Source: Thermoleophilum album (GTDB lineage Bacteria; Actinomycetota; Thermoleophilia; Solirubrobacterales; Thermoleophilaceae). From it: DNA of 64,000 bases. The notes under the pieces are model-generated. The model was not told where the DNA came from and did not search any database. It saw only the letters and a list, made by a program, of their open reading frames with translations. The stretch spans positions 72,382 to 136,381 of the forward strand of contig NZ_FNWJ01000002.1 in assembly GCF_900108055.1 (NCBI RefSeq), written 5' to 3'. The translations under genes were made by a program, and so were the position numbers. Shown here one piece after another: positions 1-8,570 of the stretch. Numbering within the stretch: position 1 is the stretch's first letter; each line of letters starts with the position of its first letter.

Positions 1-447
1 TGGCAGAGTGCCGGTTTCTTCCTCTACTTGGGTCGCCATATCGGCCTGCCCGTGTGCCTCGAGGGCGCCCTCAAGCTCAAGGAGATCTCGTACGTACCGA
101 CCGACGCCTACGCGGCCGGCGAGATGAAGCATGGGCCGATCGCCCTGCTCGACGAGCGCACACCGGTGGTCTGTGTTGCCTGCGACTCGCCGGTGCTCGA
201 GAAAGTGCTGTCCAACATCGCCGAGGTACGTGCCCGCGGGGCGCATGTCGTTGCGGTCGCAACGGAAGGGCGCAAAGAGGTGGCGGAGCACGCCGAGGAG
301 GTGATCTACGTTCCCCGCACCGACTGGATGCTGCAGCCGATCCCGGCGATCGTGCCGCTCCAACTGCTTGCCTACGAGATCGCGAGGCTGCGCGGCCTCA
401 ACGTCGACCAGCCCCGCAACCTCGCGAAGACGGTGACCGTCGAGTGA
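1..447 (+). CDS. glmS: Glutamine-fructose-6-phosphate aminotransferase, C-terminal part
   Basis: This is the 3' end of GlmS, the cytoplasmic enzyme that makes glucosamine-6-phosphate from fructose-6-phosphate and glutamine for peptidoglycan precursors. The frame is open from base 1, so the glutaminase domain and first SIS domain lie outside the window. What is seen is the second isomerase (SIS) domain, with the family signature ALKLKEISY followed by [15 protein letters not shown], and the highly conserved C-terminal tail [13 protein letters not shown], which holds the catalytic lysine. The stop codon overlaps the acpS start by 4 nt (GTGA), so the two genes are probably translationally coupled. 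Confidence 0.97.
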   Translation, partial: WQSAGFFLYLGRHIGLPVCLEGALKLKEISYVPTDAYAAGEMKHGPIALLDERTPVVCVACDSPVLEKVLSNIAEVRARGAHVVAVATEGRKEVAEHAEEVIYVPRTDWMLQPIPAIVPLQLLAYEIARLRGLNVDQPRNLAKTVTVE

Positions 448-845
448 TCGACGCGGTGGCGCTCGGCGTCGGCATCGACGTGCTCGAGATCCGGCGCCTG
501 GAGCGTGCTCTGGCGCGCACGCCACGGCTTGAGGAGCGGCTCTTCAGTCCCGCCGAGCGCGCCTACGCGCGCCGTCGCGCACGGCCAGCGCGACACCTGG
601 CGGCACGCTTCTGCGCGAAGGAGGCAGTCGCCAAGGCCCTCGGACTGGGTGGTCTCGCGTTTACGGAGGTCGAGGTCGCTGCGACTGGCGCAGCGCCAGA
701 GGTACGTCTGCGTGGCGCCGCCGCGGAGCGCGCACGCGAGCTCGGGGTGGAGCCCTTGATATCGCTCACGCACGGCGACGAAGTCGCCGCCGCGGTCTGT
801 GTGCTGCGGCCGTGCAGTGGCAGCGGGAGCGGGAGCCTGCGGTGA
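444..845 (+). CDS. acpS: Holo-[acyl-carrier-protein] synthase
   Basis: AcpS transfers 4'-phosphopantetheine from CoA to acyl carrier protein. The 133-residue length fits the family. The metal-binding motif GIDVLEI sits at residues 10-16 (Asp12), the [12 protein letters not shown] motif at 56-67 with the second acidic ligand Glu60, and [12 protein letters not shown] near 107-118. I chose the GTG at 444 because it gives the usual N-terminus and overlaps the glmS stop; the frame stays open far upstream but that part is not AcpS-like. The stop overlaps the next GTG start, continuing the coupled operon. Confidence 0.95.
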   Translation: MIDAVALGVGIDVLEIRRLERALARTPRLEERLFSPAERAYARRRARPARHLAARFCAKEAVAKALGLGGLAFTEVEVAATGAAPEVRLRGAAAERARELGVEPLISLTHGDEVAAAVCVLRPCSGSGSGSLR

Positions 846-2467
846 GTCCCCTCGGCGACGGCCAGGCGAGCAGCGACGGCCAGGCGAGCAGCGACGGCTC
901 TCTGCCGAGATGGTTGCGGCCCCTCTACGAGGCCGAGGAGATGCGCGCCGCCGACGCATACACGATCGAGCAGGTCTCGGTGCCCTCGCTCGAACTGATG
1001 GAGCGAGCGGGGACGGGGTTGGCACGGGTCTGCGCGGAGCGCGCGCATCGCGATCCGATCGTGGTCGTCATCGGCAAGGGCAACAACGCCGGCGATGGCC
1101 TTGTCTGCGCACGCCACTTGCGCGCCGAGGGCCGCGAGGTGGAGGTTCTGGCGCTGTTTGCGCCGGAGGAGCTGTCGGGCGATGCCCGCACCAATCTTGA
1201 ACGGCTGCCTGGTGACCGGCCAAAGCCGTTCGCGCGAGAGCGGTTGGAGGGGGCGGCGCTGATCTGCGACGCCCTCCTCGGTACCGGCGCACGGGGCGCT
1301 CCGCGGCCCCCGTTCGATGCCGCGATCGCGGCGATCAACGACAGCGGCGCGCCGATCGTGGCCTGCGACATTCCCTCCGGTGTCGACGCGACCACGGGTG
1401 AAGTCCCGGGGGCCGCCGTGCGTGCGCACGCCACCGCCACCTTCCACGCGTCGAAGGTCGGTCTGCACGTCCGCCCTGGCGCTGAGCACGCGGGCGAGGT
1501 CGTGGAGATCGAGATCGGGATTGCCCGCGATGCGCCGCGGCCGCGGCGCTGCGGGCTGATCAGCGAAGAGGTGGCGCGCCTCTATCCGCCACGCTCGCGC
1601 TACGGCCACAAGTTCCGCACTGGCTTCGTGCTGGTGGTTGGCGGTTCCGTAGGGCTGACGGGTGCGCCCGCGCTTGCCGCGTTGGCTGCGCAACGGGCGG
1701 GCGCCGGTTACGTGCAGCTCGCCCTGCCAGCATCGGTGCGCGACGTCGTCGACGCGCGCCTTTTGGAGCAGATGTGTCTCGCCTTCCCGGAACGCGACGG
1801 CACGCACGACCCCGTATCGGTCGAGCGTTTGGGCGAGCTCGCGGCGCGGGTCGGTTGCGTCGCGCTCGGCCCGGGGCTCGGTCGCACCGAGGCGGCGATC
1901 GCCTTCGCCCGGGCGGCCGCCGCGGCGCTCCCAGTCCCGATCGTGCTCGACGCCGACGGGCTCGGCGCCCACGCCGGCGAGCTCGAGCTGCTGGCGACCC
2001 GCCGCGCGCCGACCGTGCTCACACCGCACGAGGGCGAACTCGCGCGGCTGTTGGCTGTCGATGTCGACGAGGTGCGGGCGCACCGGCTCCGCAGCGCACG
2101 CGAAGCGGCGCGGCGCGCGCAGGCGATCTGCCTGCTGAAGGGCGACGACACGCTGGTCGCGCTGCCGGATGGGCGGGTCGCGATCAGCGCGGGTGGCAGC
2201 CCCGCGCTTGCCACCGCCGGCACCGGCGACGTCCTGACCGGCATCATCGCGGCGTTCGTCGCCCGCGGCATGGAGCCGCTCGCCGCTACTTGCTTCGCGG
2301 TTCTCGCACACGCTCGCGCAGGCGCGGCCGCGGCGCGCCGGCTTGGCGCCGACCACGTCATAGCGCGCGACGTGATCGATGAGCTACCGGCCGCGATCGC
2401 CGGGCCAGGGGGGCCGGCGCCGCCCGCCGAGGTCGGCGGACCGCGGTTCCCGCGCCGCCTCGGGTAG
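842..2467 (+). CDS. nnr: Bifunctional NAD(P)H-hydrate epimerase / ADP-dependent dehydratase
   Basis: Repairs damaged NADHX/NADPHX. The N-terminal YjeF_N (epimerase) domain carries GKGNNAGDGLVCARHL near residues 78-93 and DALLGTGARG further on. The C-terminal ribokinase-like dehydratase domain starts near residue 240 and contains GGSPALATAGTGDVLTGI near 450-468, the nucleotide-binding signature. At 541 residues it is a normal length for the fusion. GTG 842 overlaps the acpS stop; a GTG at 812 would add ten residues. Oddity: codons just after the start contain an 18-bp tandem duplication (860-895) encoding repeated GQASSD. Gene order acpS-nnr is common in bacteria. Confidence 0.93.
   Translation: MSPLGDGQASSDGQASSDGSLPRWLRPLYEAEEMRAADAYTIEQVSVPSLELMERAGTGLARVCAERAHRDPIVVVIGKGNNAGDGLVCARHLRAEGREVEVLALFAPEELSGDARTNLERLPGDRPKPFARERLEGAALICDALLGTGARGAPRPPFDAAIAAINDSGAPIVACDIPSGVDATTGEVPGAAVRAHATATFHASKVGLHVRPGAEHAGEVVEIEIGIARDAPRPRRCGLISEEVARLYPPRSRYGHKFRTGFVLVVGGSVGLTGAPALAALAAQRAGAGYVQLALPASVRDVVDARLLEQMCLAFPERDGTHDPVSVERLGELAARVGCVALGPGLGRTEAAIAFARAAAAALPVPIVLDADGLGAHAGELELLATRRAPTVLTPHEGELARLLAVDVDEVRAHRLRSAREAARRAQAICLLKGDDTLVALPDGRVAISAGGSPALATAGTGDVLTGIIAAFVARGMEPLAATCFAVLAHARAGAAAARRLGADHVIARDVIDELPAAIAGPGGPAPPAEVGGPRFPRRLG
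860..895 (+). repeat. 18-bp tandem duplication inside nnr
   Basis: Two perfect copies of GGCCAGGCGAGCAGCGAC (860-877 and 878-895) encode GQASSD twice in the poorly conserved N-terminal linker before the first recognisable YjeF_N residues. The copies are in frame, so the protein is only lengthened. Confidence 0.95.
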
Positions 2468-2470
2468 GGT
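2465..2470 (+). promoter_or_regulatory. Possible -10 box (TAGGGT) before the CBS gene
   Basis: TAGGGT ends 10 nt before the ATG at 2481, and no Shine-Dalgarno sequence lies between. It matches the TAnnnT boxes seen before several other genes here. No good -35 is visible and the gene could equally be read from the upstream operon. Confidence 0.35.
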
Positions 2471-2480
2471 CGCGTGCGAG

Positions 2481-2942
2481 ATGAGCAAGGTGGTGGCCGA
2501 CGTCATGGATCGTGAGCCGGTCGCGGTGCGTCCCGATACACCAGTAACGGAGGTGATCCGCACGCTACGCGAGCACGAGCTGCAAGGCGTGCCGGTGGTC
2601 GACGACGAGGGGCGGGTGGTCGGGATCATTACCGAGTCCGACCTTGTGATCCCCGACCCGCAGGGCGACCTTCACCTACCGCACTTTGTGGAGCTGTTCG
2701 GCGGTGTGATCTTCCTGGAGCCGCTGAAGCGCTTCGAGGAGAAACTGCGCAAGGCGTTCGCGCAGACCGCGTCCGACTTGATGACGCCCAACCCTGACAC
2801 GGTCCGTCCCGACACACCGGTCGAGGAGGCGGCAAGGCTTATCCACCGGACCGGTCACAACCGCCTGCCGGTCGTCGACTCCGACGGCCGGCTCGTCGGT
2901 GTCGTAACCCGCGTCGACCTGCTCGGCGCGCTCGTCTCCTGA
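2481..2942 (+). CDS. CBS-domain pair protein
   Basis: A 153-residue protein made almost only of two CBS domains (roughly residues 5-60 and 95-152), each with the typical ...V.P.TPV.E....L.....GVPVVD..G.VVGI pattern. Such pairs bind adenosine nucleotides and act as free-standing energy or redox sensors. The middle segment with FVELFGGVIFLEPLKRF is shared by many stand-alone bacterial CBS proteins. The frame extends upstream to 2379, but residues before MSKVVADVMD look like nnr shadow, so ATG 2481 is preferred. It sits between nnr and alr (2-nt gap to alr); its partner is unknown. Confidence 0.85.
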   Translation: MSKVVADVMDREPVAVRPDTPVTEVIRTLREHELQGVPVVDDEGRVVGIITESDLVIPDPQGDLHLPHFVELFGGVIFLEPLKRFEEKLRKAFAQTASDLMTPNPDTVRPDTPVEEAARLIHRTGHNRLPVVDSDGRLVGVVTRVDLLGALVS

Positions 2943-2944
2943 CG

Positions 2945-4138
2945 GTGCCGGTGGGGGCTCCCGCGGCGCGAGCGACGGCCTGGGTAGACACCGACGCGCT
3001 GGCCCGGAACTGTCGTCGCCTGGCCGATCGGCTAGGCCCGCGGCGCCTGCTGTGCGCGGTCGTCAAGGCGAACGGTTACGGCCACGGCTTCGAACTCGCG
3101 GCCCGCGCGGCCCTAGCCGGCGGTGCCCGCTGGCTAGCCGTGGCGAGTGCCGACGAGGCGCTGGCGCTGCGCGACGCTGGCTTGGACGCGCGCACCCTGG
3201 TGATGGGCGCGCTGAGCGAGCGCGAGCTTGCCGACGCGTTGCGTTGTAGCGCCGACGTGGTGGTTTGGGAGCTGGGCTTCGTGGAGCGCGTCGCGCAGGT
3301 TGCGCAGCGGCTCGGTGTGGTCGCACGCTGTCACATCAAGCTCGATACCGGCATGGGGCGCCTGGGCACGCGCAGCGAACGCACGGCGTTGGCCTGCGCG
3401 GAGCTCGTCGCCACCCGCCCGAGCCTCGAACTCGCCGGCGCCATGACCCACTTTGCGACCGCCGACGAGCTCGACGACGACGGCTACTTCGACGCGCAGC
3501 TGGAGCGCTTTACGCGCTTGGTCGCGATTTTGCGGGAGGCGCTGGGCAGTCGCTTCGTTGCCCACGCCGCCAACAGCGCTGCTGTGTTCAGGGACCCGCG
3601 CTCCCACTTCGACATGGCGCGTTGCGGCATCGCGATCTACGGCCTCGACCCCTTCCACGAGGACGCCCACGCGCGCGGCCTCGAGCCGGTGCTCACCCTC
3701 GAGTCCTACCTCGCTTGCGTGAAGCAGCTCGACAGGGGCGAGAGCGTGGGGTACGGACGGACCTGGCGAGCCGAGCGGCCGACCCGGGTGGGGATCGTTC
3801 CGATCGGCTATGGCGACGGAATCCGTAGAGCCCTCTCGAATCGTGGCTGGGTGCTGGTGGGCGGTCGCCGACGGCCGATCGTAGGCACTATCAGCATGGA
3901 CAATCTGGCGGTCGACCTCGGGCCGCGGCCGGAGGGGGAGCGCATCGGGGAGCCGGTCGTTTTGATCGGAGGCCAGGGGGAGGAGCGAATCAGTGCTGAG
4001 GAGGTCGCGCGTTTGCTCGGCACCATCAACTACGAAGTGGCGACCGCGCTCGCCGCGCGCGTGCGGCGGCTGCCGCTCTCGCGCCGTGCTGCCGAGCTAC
4101 CACCGGGTGCGGGGTCGGCTCGCTGCGAACATGGCTGA
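2945..4138 (+). CDS. alr: Alanine racemase
   Basis: A PLP enzyme interconverting L- and D-alanine for peptidoglycan. The pyridoxal lysine is in VVKANGYGHG (Lys41). The catalytic tyrosine of the C-terminal domain is in SVGYGRTW (near residue 270), followed by GIVPIGYGDG and GTISMDN, all hallmark motifs. At 397 residues it is full length. GTG 2945 follows the CBS stop by 2 nt. The 3' end overlaps the ATG of the next gene by 8 nt. Position downstream of acpS and nnr resembles the acpS-nnr-alr order of many genomes. Confidence 0.96.
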   Translation: MPVGAPAARATAWVDTDALARNCRRLADRLGPRRLLCAVVKANGYGHGFELAARAALAGGARWLAVASADEALALRDAGLDARTLVMGALSERELADALRCSADVVVWELGFVERVAQVAQRLGVVARCHIKLDTGMGRLGTRSERTALACAELVATRPSLELAGAMTHFATADELDDDGYFDAQLERFTRLVAILREALGSRFVAHAANSAAVFRDPRSHFDMARCGIAIYGLDPFHEDAHARGLEPVLTLESYLACVKQLDRGESVGYGRTWRAERPTRVGIVPIGYGDGIRRALSNRGWVLVGGRRRPIVGTISMDNLAVDLGPRPEGERIGEPVVLIGGQGEERISAEEVARLLGTINYEVATALAARVRRLPLSRRAAELPPGAGSARCEHG

Positions 4139-5624
4139 GCCGACTGGCAGCATTGCTCCGCGCACCGACGCGGCGCTCGCGCGACTCGCCCGCCACCCGG
4201 GCGTGAGCGCCGCGGCCGCGGTAATCGGCCCCGGTGCGCAGGGATGGGTGGTTGGTGGGGCGGTTCGCGATGCGCTGCTCGGGCGCTCGCTCTCGGACAT
4301 CGACGTGGTGGTGCGAGGAGCCGATCCGGCAGTCGTCGCGCGAACCGTCGCGCGCCGACTGCGTGCGCCGGCCTTCGAGCTCTCGCGTGAGTTCGGCCAG
4401 TGGCGGGTCGATGCCCGGCGCGGCGAGCGCGGGACGGCGGGCTTCACCCTCGATGTCGCGCCGCTGCAGGGCGCGAGCCTCGTCGAAGACCTGCGCCGCC
4501 GCGACTTCACGGTCAACGCGATCGCTGTCGCGCTAAGCGCGCCGCCGCAGCTCGAGGACCCGCTTGGGGGTCTCGATGACCTGCGTCGTGGTGCCCTGGT
4601 CTTGGCTTCGGAAGAGGCTTTCCGCGACGACCCCGTGCGGCTTCTGCGGCTCGCCCGCTTCCGCGCCGAGCTCGCCTTTGAACCGACGGCTGAGGTGCTG
4701 GCGCGCGCTCGCGCCGACGCACAGCTGCTTGCCCGGGCGGCTCCAGAACGCCTCCTGCAGGAGCTCCGCAAGACGGTCGCGGCGGAAGGCGTGCTCGCGG
4801 GCCTCGAGCTGATGGACCGCGCCTCTCTCACTGAGCGCGTACTGCCCGAGCTAGCGGCCCTGCGCGGGGTCGAGCAGAGCCACTTTCACCATCTCGACGT
4901 CTACGACCACACGCTCGAAGTCCTGCGCCAGCTTTTGCTGCTCGAACGCCAACTCGCCGAGTTCTTCGGGCGCGAGGTCGCTGAGGAGCTCGCGCGCGAG
5001 CTCGGCCGACCGCTTGCGGACGACTTCACGCGCGGCCAAGCAGTTCGCTTGGCGGCGCTGTTGCACGACATCGGCAAGCCGCGGACGCGCGCGGTGCGCC
5101 CGGATGGCCGCGTCACCTTCATCGGCCACGACGAGGTCGGGGCCGAGATGACGCTCACGCTCTGTCGCCGTTTGCGTACCTCGACGACGCTCGCTCGCTT
5201 CCTCGCCGAGATCGTCCGGAACCACCTGGCACTCGGTTTCTTGGTGCACGAGCGGCCGCTCTCGCGGCGCCGCGTCTACGACTACCTGCGGCGCTGCGAG
5301 CCGGTCGAGGTGGAAGTCACGTATCTCTCGTGCGCCGATCGCCTCGCCACCCGGGGGCGGAACGCGGAACAGGCGATCGCCGTCCACCTCGAGCTTGCGC
5401 GTGAGCTGATGGCGGCGGCGCTCGCCTGGCGGCGGGCAGGTGGCGCGCCGCGCCCGCCGCTGCGCGGCGACGAGTTGGCACGCGTGCTCGGGATCACACC
5501 TGGTCCGCTTTTGGGAGAGCTCTTGGAAGAGCTGCGGGCAGCGGTTTACGCGGGCGAGGTCGCGGATCCCCAGGAAGCGATCGCACACGCGCGGCGCCGA
5601 CTCGAGGCCATTGCCGCCGACTGA
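4131..5624 (+). CDS. cca: CCA tRNA nucleotidyltransferase / poly(A) polymerase family with HD domain
   Basis: Class II nucleotidyltransferase, most likely the CCA-adding enzyme for tRNA 3' ends. The head domain has GGAVRD at 42-47, the catalytic DID at 56-58 and RRRDFTVNAIAVAL, which is the conserved flexible-loop motif. RLLRLARF belongs to the RNA-binding region. A C-terminal HD phosphohydrolase domain contains LLHDIGKPRT near residues 310-320 and a later HDEVGAEMT. The protein has 497 residues from ATG 4131. The track-length frame reaches back into alr, but that part is alr shadow. Poly(A) polymerase activity cannot be excluded from sequence. Confidence 0.88.
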   Translation: MAEPTGSIAPRTDAALARLARHPGVSAAAAVIGPGAQGWVVGGAVRDALLGRSLSDIDVVVRGADPAVVARTVARRLRAPAFELSREFGQWRVDARRGERGTAGFTLDVAPLQGASLVEDLRRRDFTVNAIAVALSAPPQLEDPLGGLDDLRRGALVLASEEAFRDDPVRLLRLARFRAELAFEPTAEVLARARADAQLLARAAPERLLQELRKTVAAEGVLAGLELMDRASLTERVLPELAALRGVEQSHFHHLDVYDHTLEVLRQLLLLERQLAEFFGREVAEELARELGRPLADDFTRGQAVRLAALLHDIGKPRTRAVRPDGRVTFIGHDEVGAEMTLTLCRRLRTSTTLARFLAEIVRNHLALGFLVHERPLSRRRVYDYLRRCEPVEVEVTYLSCADRLATRGRNAEQAIAVHLELARELMAAALAWRRAGGAPRPPLRGDELARVLGITPGPLLGELLEELRAAVYAGEVADPQEAIAHARRRLEAIAAD

Positions 5625-5680
5625 ATCGCCGCGCTCGTCGAGCAGCTGTCGTAGCCCTCAGCTAACACCGGCCGCGCTCG

Positions 5681-6904
5681 TCAGCGCAGCGCCGCACCGC
5701 CCGCGATGCGTTCCAGCATCAGCGCCACCAACTCGACGCAGTCGGCGACCGTTCCGTAGTCGACGCGATCGGGTGTGTCAGTCGGCCAGTGGTAGTTGGA
5801 GGGGATCTTGTAGCGGTCGCACGACCCGATCGCCAGCGCGGGGAAGCCGTGCCGCAGCGCGATCAGCCCGTCGGTGGCGTTGCGCAGACGCAGACCCCGC
5901 CACAGGAAGATCCCGAGCTCGCGCGCGCACTCGTGCGCGAGTTCGATGAGCGCGCGCGAGTAGCGGTTAATCCAGACCATGCCTTCGCCCTCCAACGCCA
6001 ACAGGTGTGGAGAGCCAACGGTGTCGAGGCAGATCACGGCCGTGCGCTCGCGGTCGAAAGCCGCGAAGTGCCGACGCGCAAAGGCCTGCATTCCCTCCAT
6101 GAAGGACTCCTCGGAGCCCGTCGAGACGAGCACGACGCGCAGCCCCGCCGGCGGGCCGTGCTGTGCCAAGCGCCGACCAAGTGCCCAGATCGCGGCGACA
6201 CCGCTGAGGTTGTCGTTGGCGCCCGGCACCGGTTTGCGCAGCGCTATGTCGGCCATCGCCAGCACATAGCCCGCGTTCACCACGCCGCCCAACGCTCGCA
6301 CCAGCTGGTTTTTGAAGAGCGCTCCGAGCGCTACTGCCAACGGTCCCGCCACCGCGCCCCACATGGTCGGCGGTGTCGCATTGAGATGGCGGTGCACGCG
6401 CGGGAAAGTGCGGGCCAGGGTGCGCGGCAGCTCGGGGTGGAAGACCAGCCCGGGATGGGCAGCGTCGTGGTGGGCGACGACGATCACCGTGCGCGCTGCG
6501 TCCGGCGGTCCGATCTCGGCCACGAAGTTCCAGGTATCGCGTCGCGGCAGGAGCGTGCGCCTGAAGAGCTGCTTGCCGCCGGTGATGTCGTCGACGACGG
6601 CAGCGGCCGCGAGCGTGCCGACGAGCGCAGCCCAGGGTCGTCGCGCGCGCCAAGCGGCTAGCGCGCTCGCCAAGGTGGGAATCCCGACCGGCCACCAGTA
6701 GGTGCCGTGCGCCTTCTCGCGTTCGACGCGACCCTCGACGCCGAAGGCCGCGAACTCCTCACGTAACAACTCGGCTGCGGCTCGTTCGCCGCTGCTCGCC
6801 GACGGGCGTTCAATCGCTGCCAAGCGCTCGACGAGCGCACGTAGCTCGCGCTCGAGCGGGGGATCGGTCGGGGGCTGCGGTTGGCTCGGTGCCTCGGCGG
6901 TCAC
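5681..6904 (-). CDS. M28-family zinc aminopeptidase-like protein
   Basis: A 407-residue M28 peptidase-fold protein. Metal and catalytic motifs are in order: VVAHHDAAH (His/Asp ligand region, about residues 140-148), PGANDNLSGVAA (Asp ligand bridging the zincs), STGSEESFMEG (catalytic Glu pair), CLDTVG and the late SNYHWPTDTPD (His ligand). Two hydrophobic segments near residues 75-105 and 185-215 suggest association with the membrane, which is unusual for a simple secreted aminopeptidase. No signal peptide is obvious. GTG 6904 is the first start after the shared promoter with the HIT gene. Substrate unknown. Confidence 0.82.
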   Translation of the reverse strand: MTAEAPSQPQPPTDPPLERELRALVERLAAIERPSASSGERAAAELLREEFAAFGVEGRVEREKAHGTYWWPVGIPTLASALAAWRARRPWAALVGTLAAAAVVDDITGGKQLFRRTLLPRRDTWNFVAEIGPPDAARTVIVVAHHDAAHPGLVFHPELPRTLARTFPRVHRHLNATPPTMWGAVAGPLAVALGALFKNQLVRALGGVVNAGYVLAMADIALRKPVPGANDNLSGVAAIWALGRRLAQHGPPAGLRVVLVSTGSEESFMEGMQAFARRHFAAFDRERTAVICLDTVGSPHLLALEGEGMVWINRYSRALIELAHECARELGIFLWRGLRLRNATDGLIALRHGFPALAIGSCDRYKIPSNYHWPTDTPDRVDYGTVADCVELVALMLERIAGGAALR

Positions 6905-6912
6905 GGGCGGGG

Positions 6913-6919
6913 TAGGCTA
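6913..6919. promoter_or_regulatory. Overlapping divergent -10 boxes (bidirectional promoter)
   Basis: TAGGCTA reads TAGGCT on the plus strand (ends 8 nt before the HIT ATG at 6927) and TAGCCT on the minus strand (ends 9 nt before the M28 GTG at 6904). The whole intergenic space is 22 bp and holds no Shine-Dalgarno sequence for either gene, so both mRNAs are probably leaderless and share one -10 region. Confidence 0.6.
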
Positions 6920-6926
6920 GCCGCCG

Positions 6927-7382
6927 ATGTTCGCTAGTGAAGCCGCAGCTTCGCCGCCACCTCCAGAGTCAGCAGCGCGCTCCGATTGCGTCTTCTGCGG
7001 CATCGTCGCCGGCCGGCTGCCCGCCCAGCGGATCGACGAAGACGAGCGCACGGTCGCGTTCCTCGATATCAACCCCTGGACGCGCGGGCACACGCTGGTC
7101 GTGCCGCGTGCTCACTCGGAGAGCATCCTCGACGCACCCGACGACGATCTCGCGGCGGTCGCGTTGGCGACCCGGCGCGTGGCTGAGCGGCTGCGTCGCA
7201 AGCTCGGCTGCGCGGGCGTCAACGTCTTCAGCGCGGCGGGGAGCGTGGCCTGGCAAACCGTCTTCCACTTCCATGTCCATGTCATTCCGCGCTACCGCGA
7301 CGATGGCCTCGAGCCGCCGATCACGCCACGACCGGCCGATGCCGAGCAGCTCGCGGCACTTGCGGAGCAGTTGCGCGGTTGA
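6927..7382 (+). CDS. HIT-family nucleotide hydrolase
   Basis: A 151-residue histidine-triad protein, probably hydrolysing nucleoside phosphoramidates or dinucleotides. The triad HFHVHVIPR lies at residues 114-122. The N-terminal CVFCGIVAGRLPAQRI and later LDINPWTRGHTLVVPR are typical of the Hint branch, and the two N-terminal cysteines are the usual zinc-knuckle remnant of that branch. It is followed 18 nt later by an enoyl-CoA hydratase gene and is transcribed divergently from the M28 peptidase. Confidence 0.93.
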   Translation: MFASEAAASPPPPESAARSDCVFCGIVAGRLPAQRIDEDERTVAFLDINPWTRGHTLVVPRAHSESILDAPDDDLAAVALATRRVAERLRRKLGCAGVNVFSAAGSVAWQTVFHFHVHVIPRYRDDGLEPPITPRPADAEQLAALAEQLRG

Positions 7383-7400
7383 ATCGCGAGGAGGTTTCGT

Positions 7401-8183
7401 TTGTCGTCGAACAAGGCGTTCTTCGAGCGTGATGGCGACGTCGGCTTTCTGACGATCGACGCTCCGCCCCTCAATCTCTTCGATCGCGAGCTGTTCGCGG
7501 CGGTGCGCGAGGTGATCGAGCGCGCACGGCAGGAGCAGGTGCGGGCGCTGGTCGTGCGCGCGAAGGGCAAGGTCTTCACCGGCGGGGCAGACGTTCATGT
7601 CTTCGATGGCCTACAGGGAGAGGCGGCGCGTCGCTTCGTTGAGGAGATCCTCGGGGTGACTCACGCGGTCGAAGATCTCCCATTTCCGACCGTGGCGTCC
7701 GTGCACGCCCTGTGCTTGACCGCCGGACTCGAGCTGGCTCTCGCCTGCGACCTGATCGTTGCCGCCGAGTCGGCGCAGTTCGGTCTGGTCGAGCGCGTCG
7801 TCGGCCTGACGCCGCTGATGGGCGGAACGCAGCGCATCGCCGAGCGCGCGGGTCCGGCGCGTGCCCGCGAGTTCGTGATGACTGGGGCGATTCTGCCCGC
7901 CCGCACACTGCACGAGTGGGGGGTCGTGAATCGTGTTGTTGCCGACCACGAGCTAGAAGCGGCAACGCTCGCGCTCGCTCGCGATCTCGCGGCCGGTCCG
8001 ACCCGTGCTCACTACGCGACCAAGCGGATCGTGAGGGCCGTGGTCGACGAGGGCGTGCGCGCCGCCGATGCCCTCACGCCCGCGCTTGGGGAGGAAGTGT
8101 TCGGCACCGAGGACCTTCGTCAGGGTGTGCGCGCCTTCCTCGAGCACGGGGGCCCCGGTCACGCTCGTTTCCGCGGCCGCTGA
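7401..8183 (+). CDS. Enoyl-CoA hydratase/isomerase family protein
   Basis: A 260-residue crotonase-fold enzyme. The oxyanion-hole segment is FTGGADVHVFDGL. Both positions of the hydratase glutamate pair are kept: GLELALACDL and FGLVERVVGL, followed by MGGTQRIAERAG. It therefore probably hydrates 2-enoyl-CoA, although the C-terminal EDLRQGVRAFLEHG is general to the family. TTG 7401 is used because it is preceded by a strong AGGAGG at a good distance. Not beside other beta-oxidation genes; two further crotonases occur at 38.5 and 55.8 kb. Confidence 0.85.
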   Translation: MSSNKAFFERDGDVGFLTIDAPPLNLFDRELFAAVREVIERARQEQVRALVVRAKGKVFTGGADVHVFDGLQGEAARRFVEEILGVTHAVEDLPFPTVASVHALCLTAGLELALACDLIVAAESAQFGLVERVVGLTPLMGGTQRIAERAGPARAREFVMTGAILPARTLHEWGVVNRVVADHELEAATLALARDLAAGPTRAHYATKRIVRAVVDEGVRAADALTPALGEEVFGTEDLRQGVRAFLEHGGPGHARFRGR

Positions 8184-8238
8184 CCCCCGTTGCAGGGCAC
8201 CAGCGGTTGCCGTGTTCCCGTTCTGCCGCGCCGGCTGC

Positions 8239-8244
8239 TAGCGT
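8239..8244 (+). promoter_or_regulatory. Weak -10 candidate (TAGCGT) for the cold-shock gene
   Basis: TAGCGT would start an mRNA near 8251 with a leader of about 90 nt, in keeping with the long structured leaders of many cold-shock mRNAs. No -35 is recognisable. Confidence 0.25.
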
Positions 8245-8256
8245 CGTGGCCGCAGG

Positions 8257-8272
8257 GCCGGACACGTCCGGC
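8257..8272 (+). terminator. Hairpin between enoyl-CoA hydratase and cold-shock gene
   Basis: GCCGGAC-AC-GTCCGGC, a perfect 7-bp stem with a 2-nt loop, lies 73 nt after the hydratase stop. There is no U-tract. It may be a terminator of the upstream gene or a structure at the 5' end of the cold-shock leader. Confidence 0.4.
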
Positions 8273-8340
8273 AAATCGAAGTTGCCGTAGCTCGGGAGTA
8301 CAGCTCCGTGCGGCATGCGGCAGGAAGGGGCAGTAAAGCC

Positions 8341-8544
8341 ATGCCGACCGGAACCGTGAAGTGGTTCAACGAGGAAAAGGGCTATGGGTTCATCACGCCG
8401 GACGACGGCCGGCGGGACCTGTTCGTCCACTACACCGGCATCGCCGGTGATGGGTTCCGCTCTCTTCGCGAGAACGCGAAGGTGGAGTACGAGGAGGAGT
8501 CAGGGGCCAAGGGTCCCAAGGCGGTCAACGTTCGGCTGATCTAG
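8341..8544 (+). CDS. cspA: Cold-shock domain protein
   Basis: A 67-residue single OB-fold RNA/DNA-binding protein of the CspA family. [20 protein letters not shown] holds RNP1 (KGYGFI) and DLFVHYTGI holds RNP2. The GFRSL...KVEYE end is standard. ATG 8341 is preceded by GGAAGGGG, a plausible ribosome site; the in-frame extension to 8308 is not family-like. A 26-bp gap leads to infA, so the two translation-related genes probably share an mRNA. Confidence 0.96.
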   Translation: MPTGTVKWFNEEKGYGFITPDDGRRDLFVHYTGIAGDGFRSLRENAKVEYEEESGAKGPKAVNVRLI

Positions 8545-8570
8545 CCGACGAGGGGGCGCTGCGGCGAGTC

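Noticed and set aside
8184-8340. Riboswitch or small RNA in the gap before the cold-shock gene
   Set aside because: Apart from one 7-bp hairpin I could find no conserved riboswitch or ncRNA architecture.
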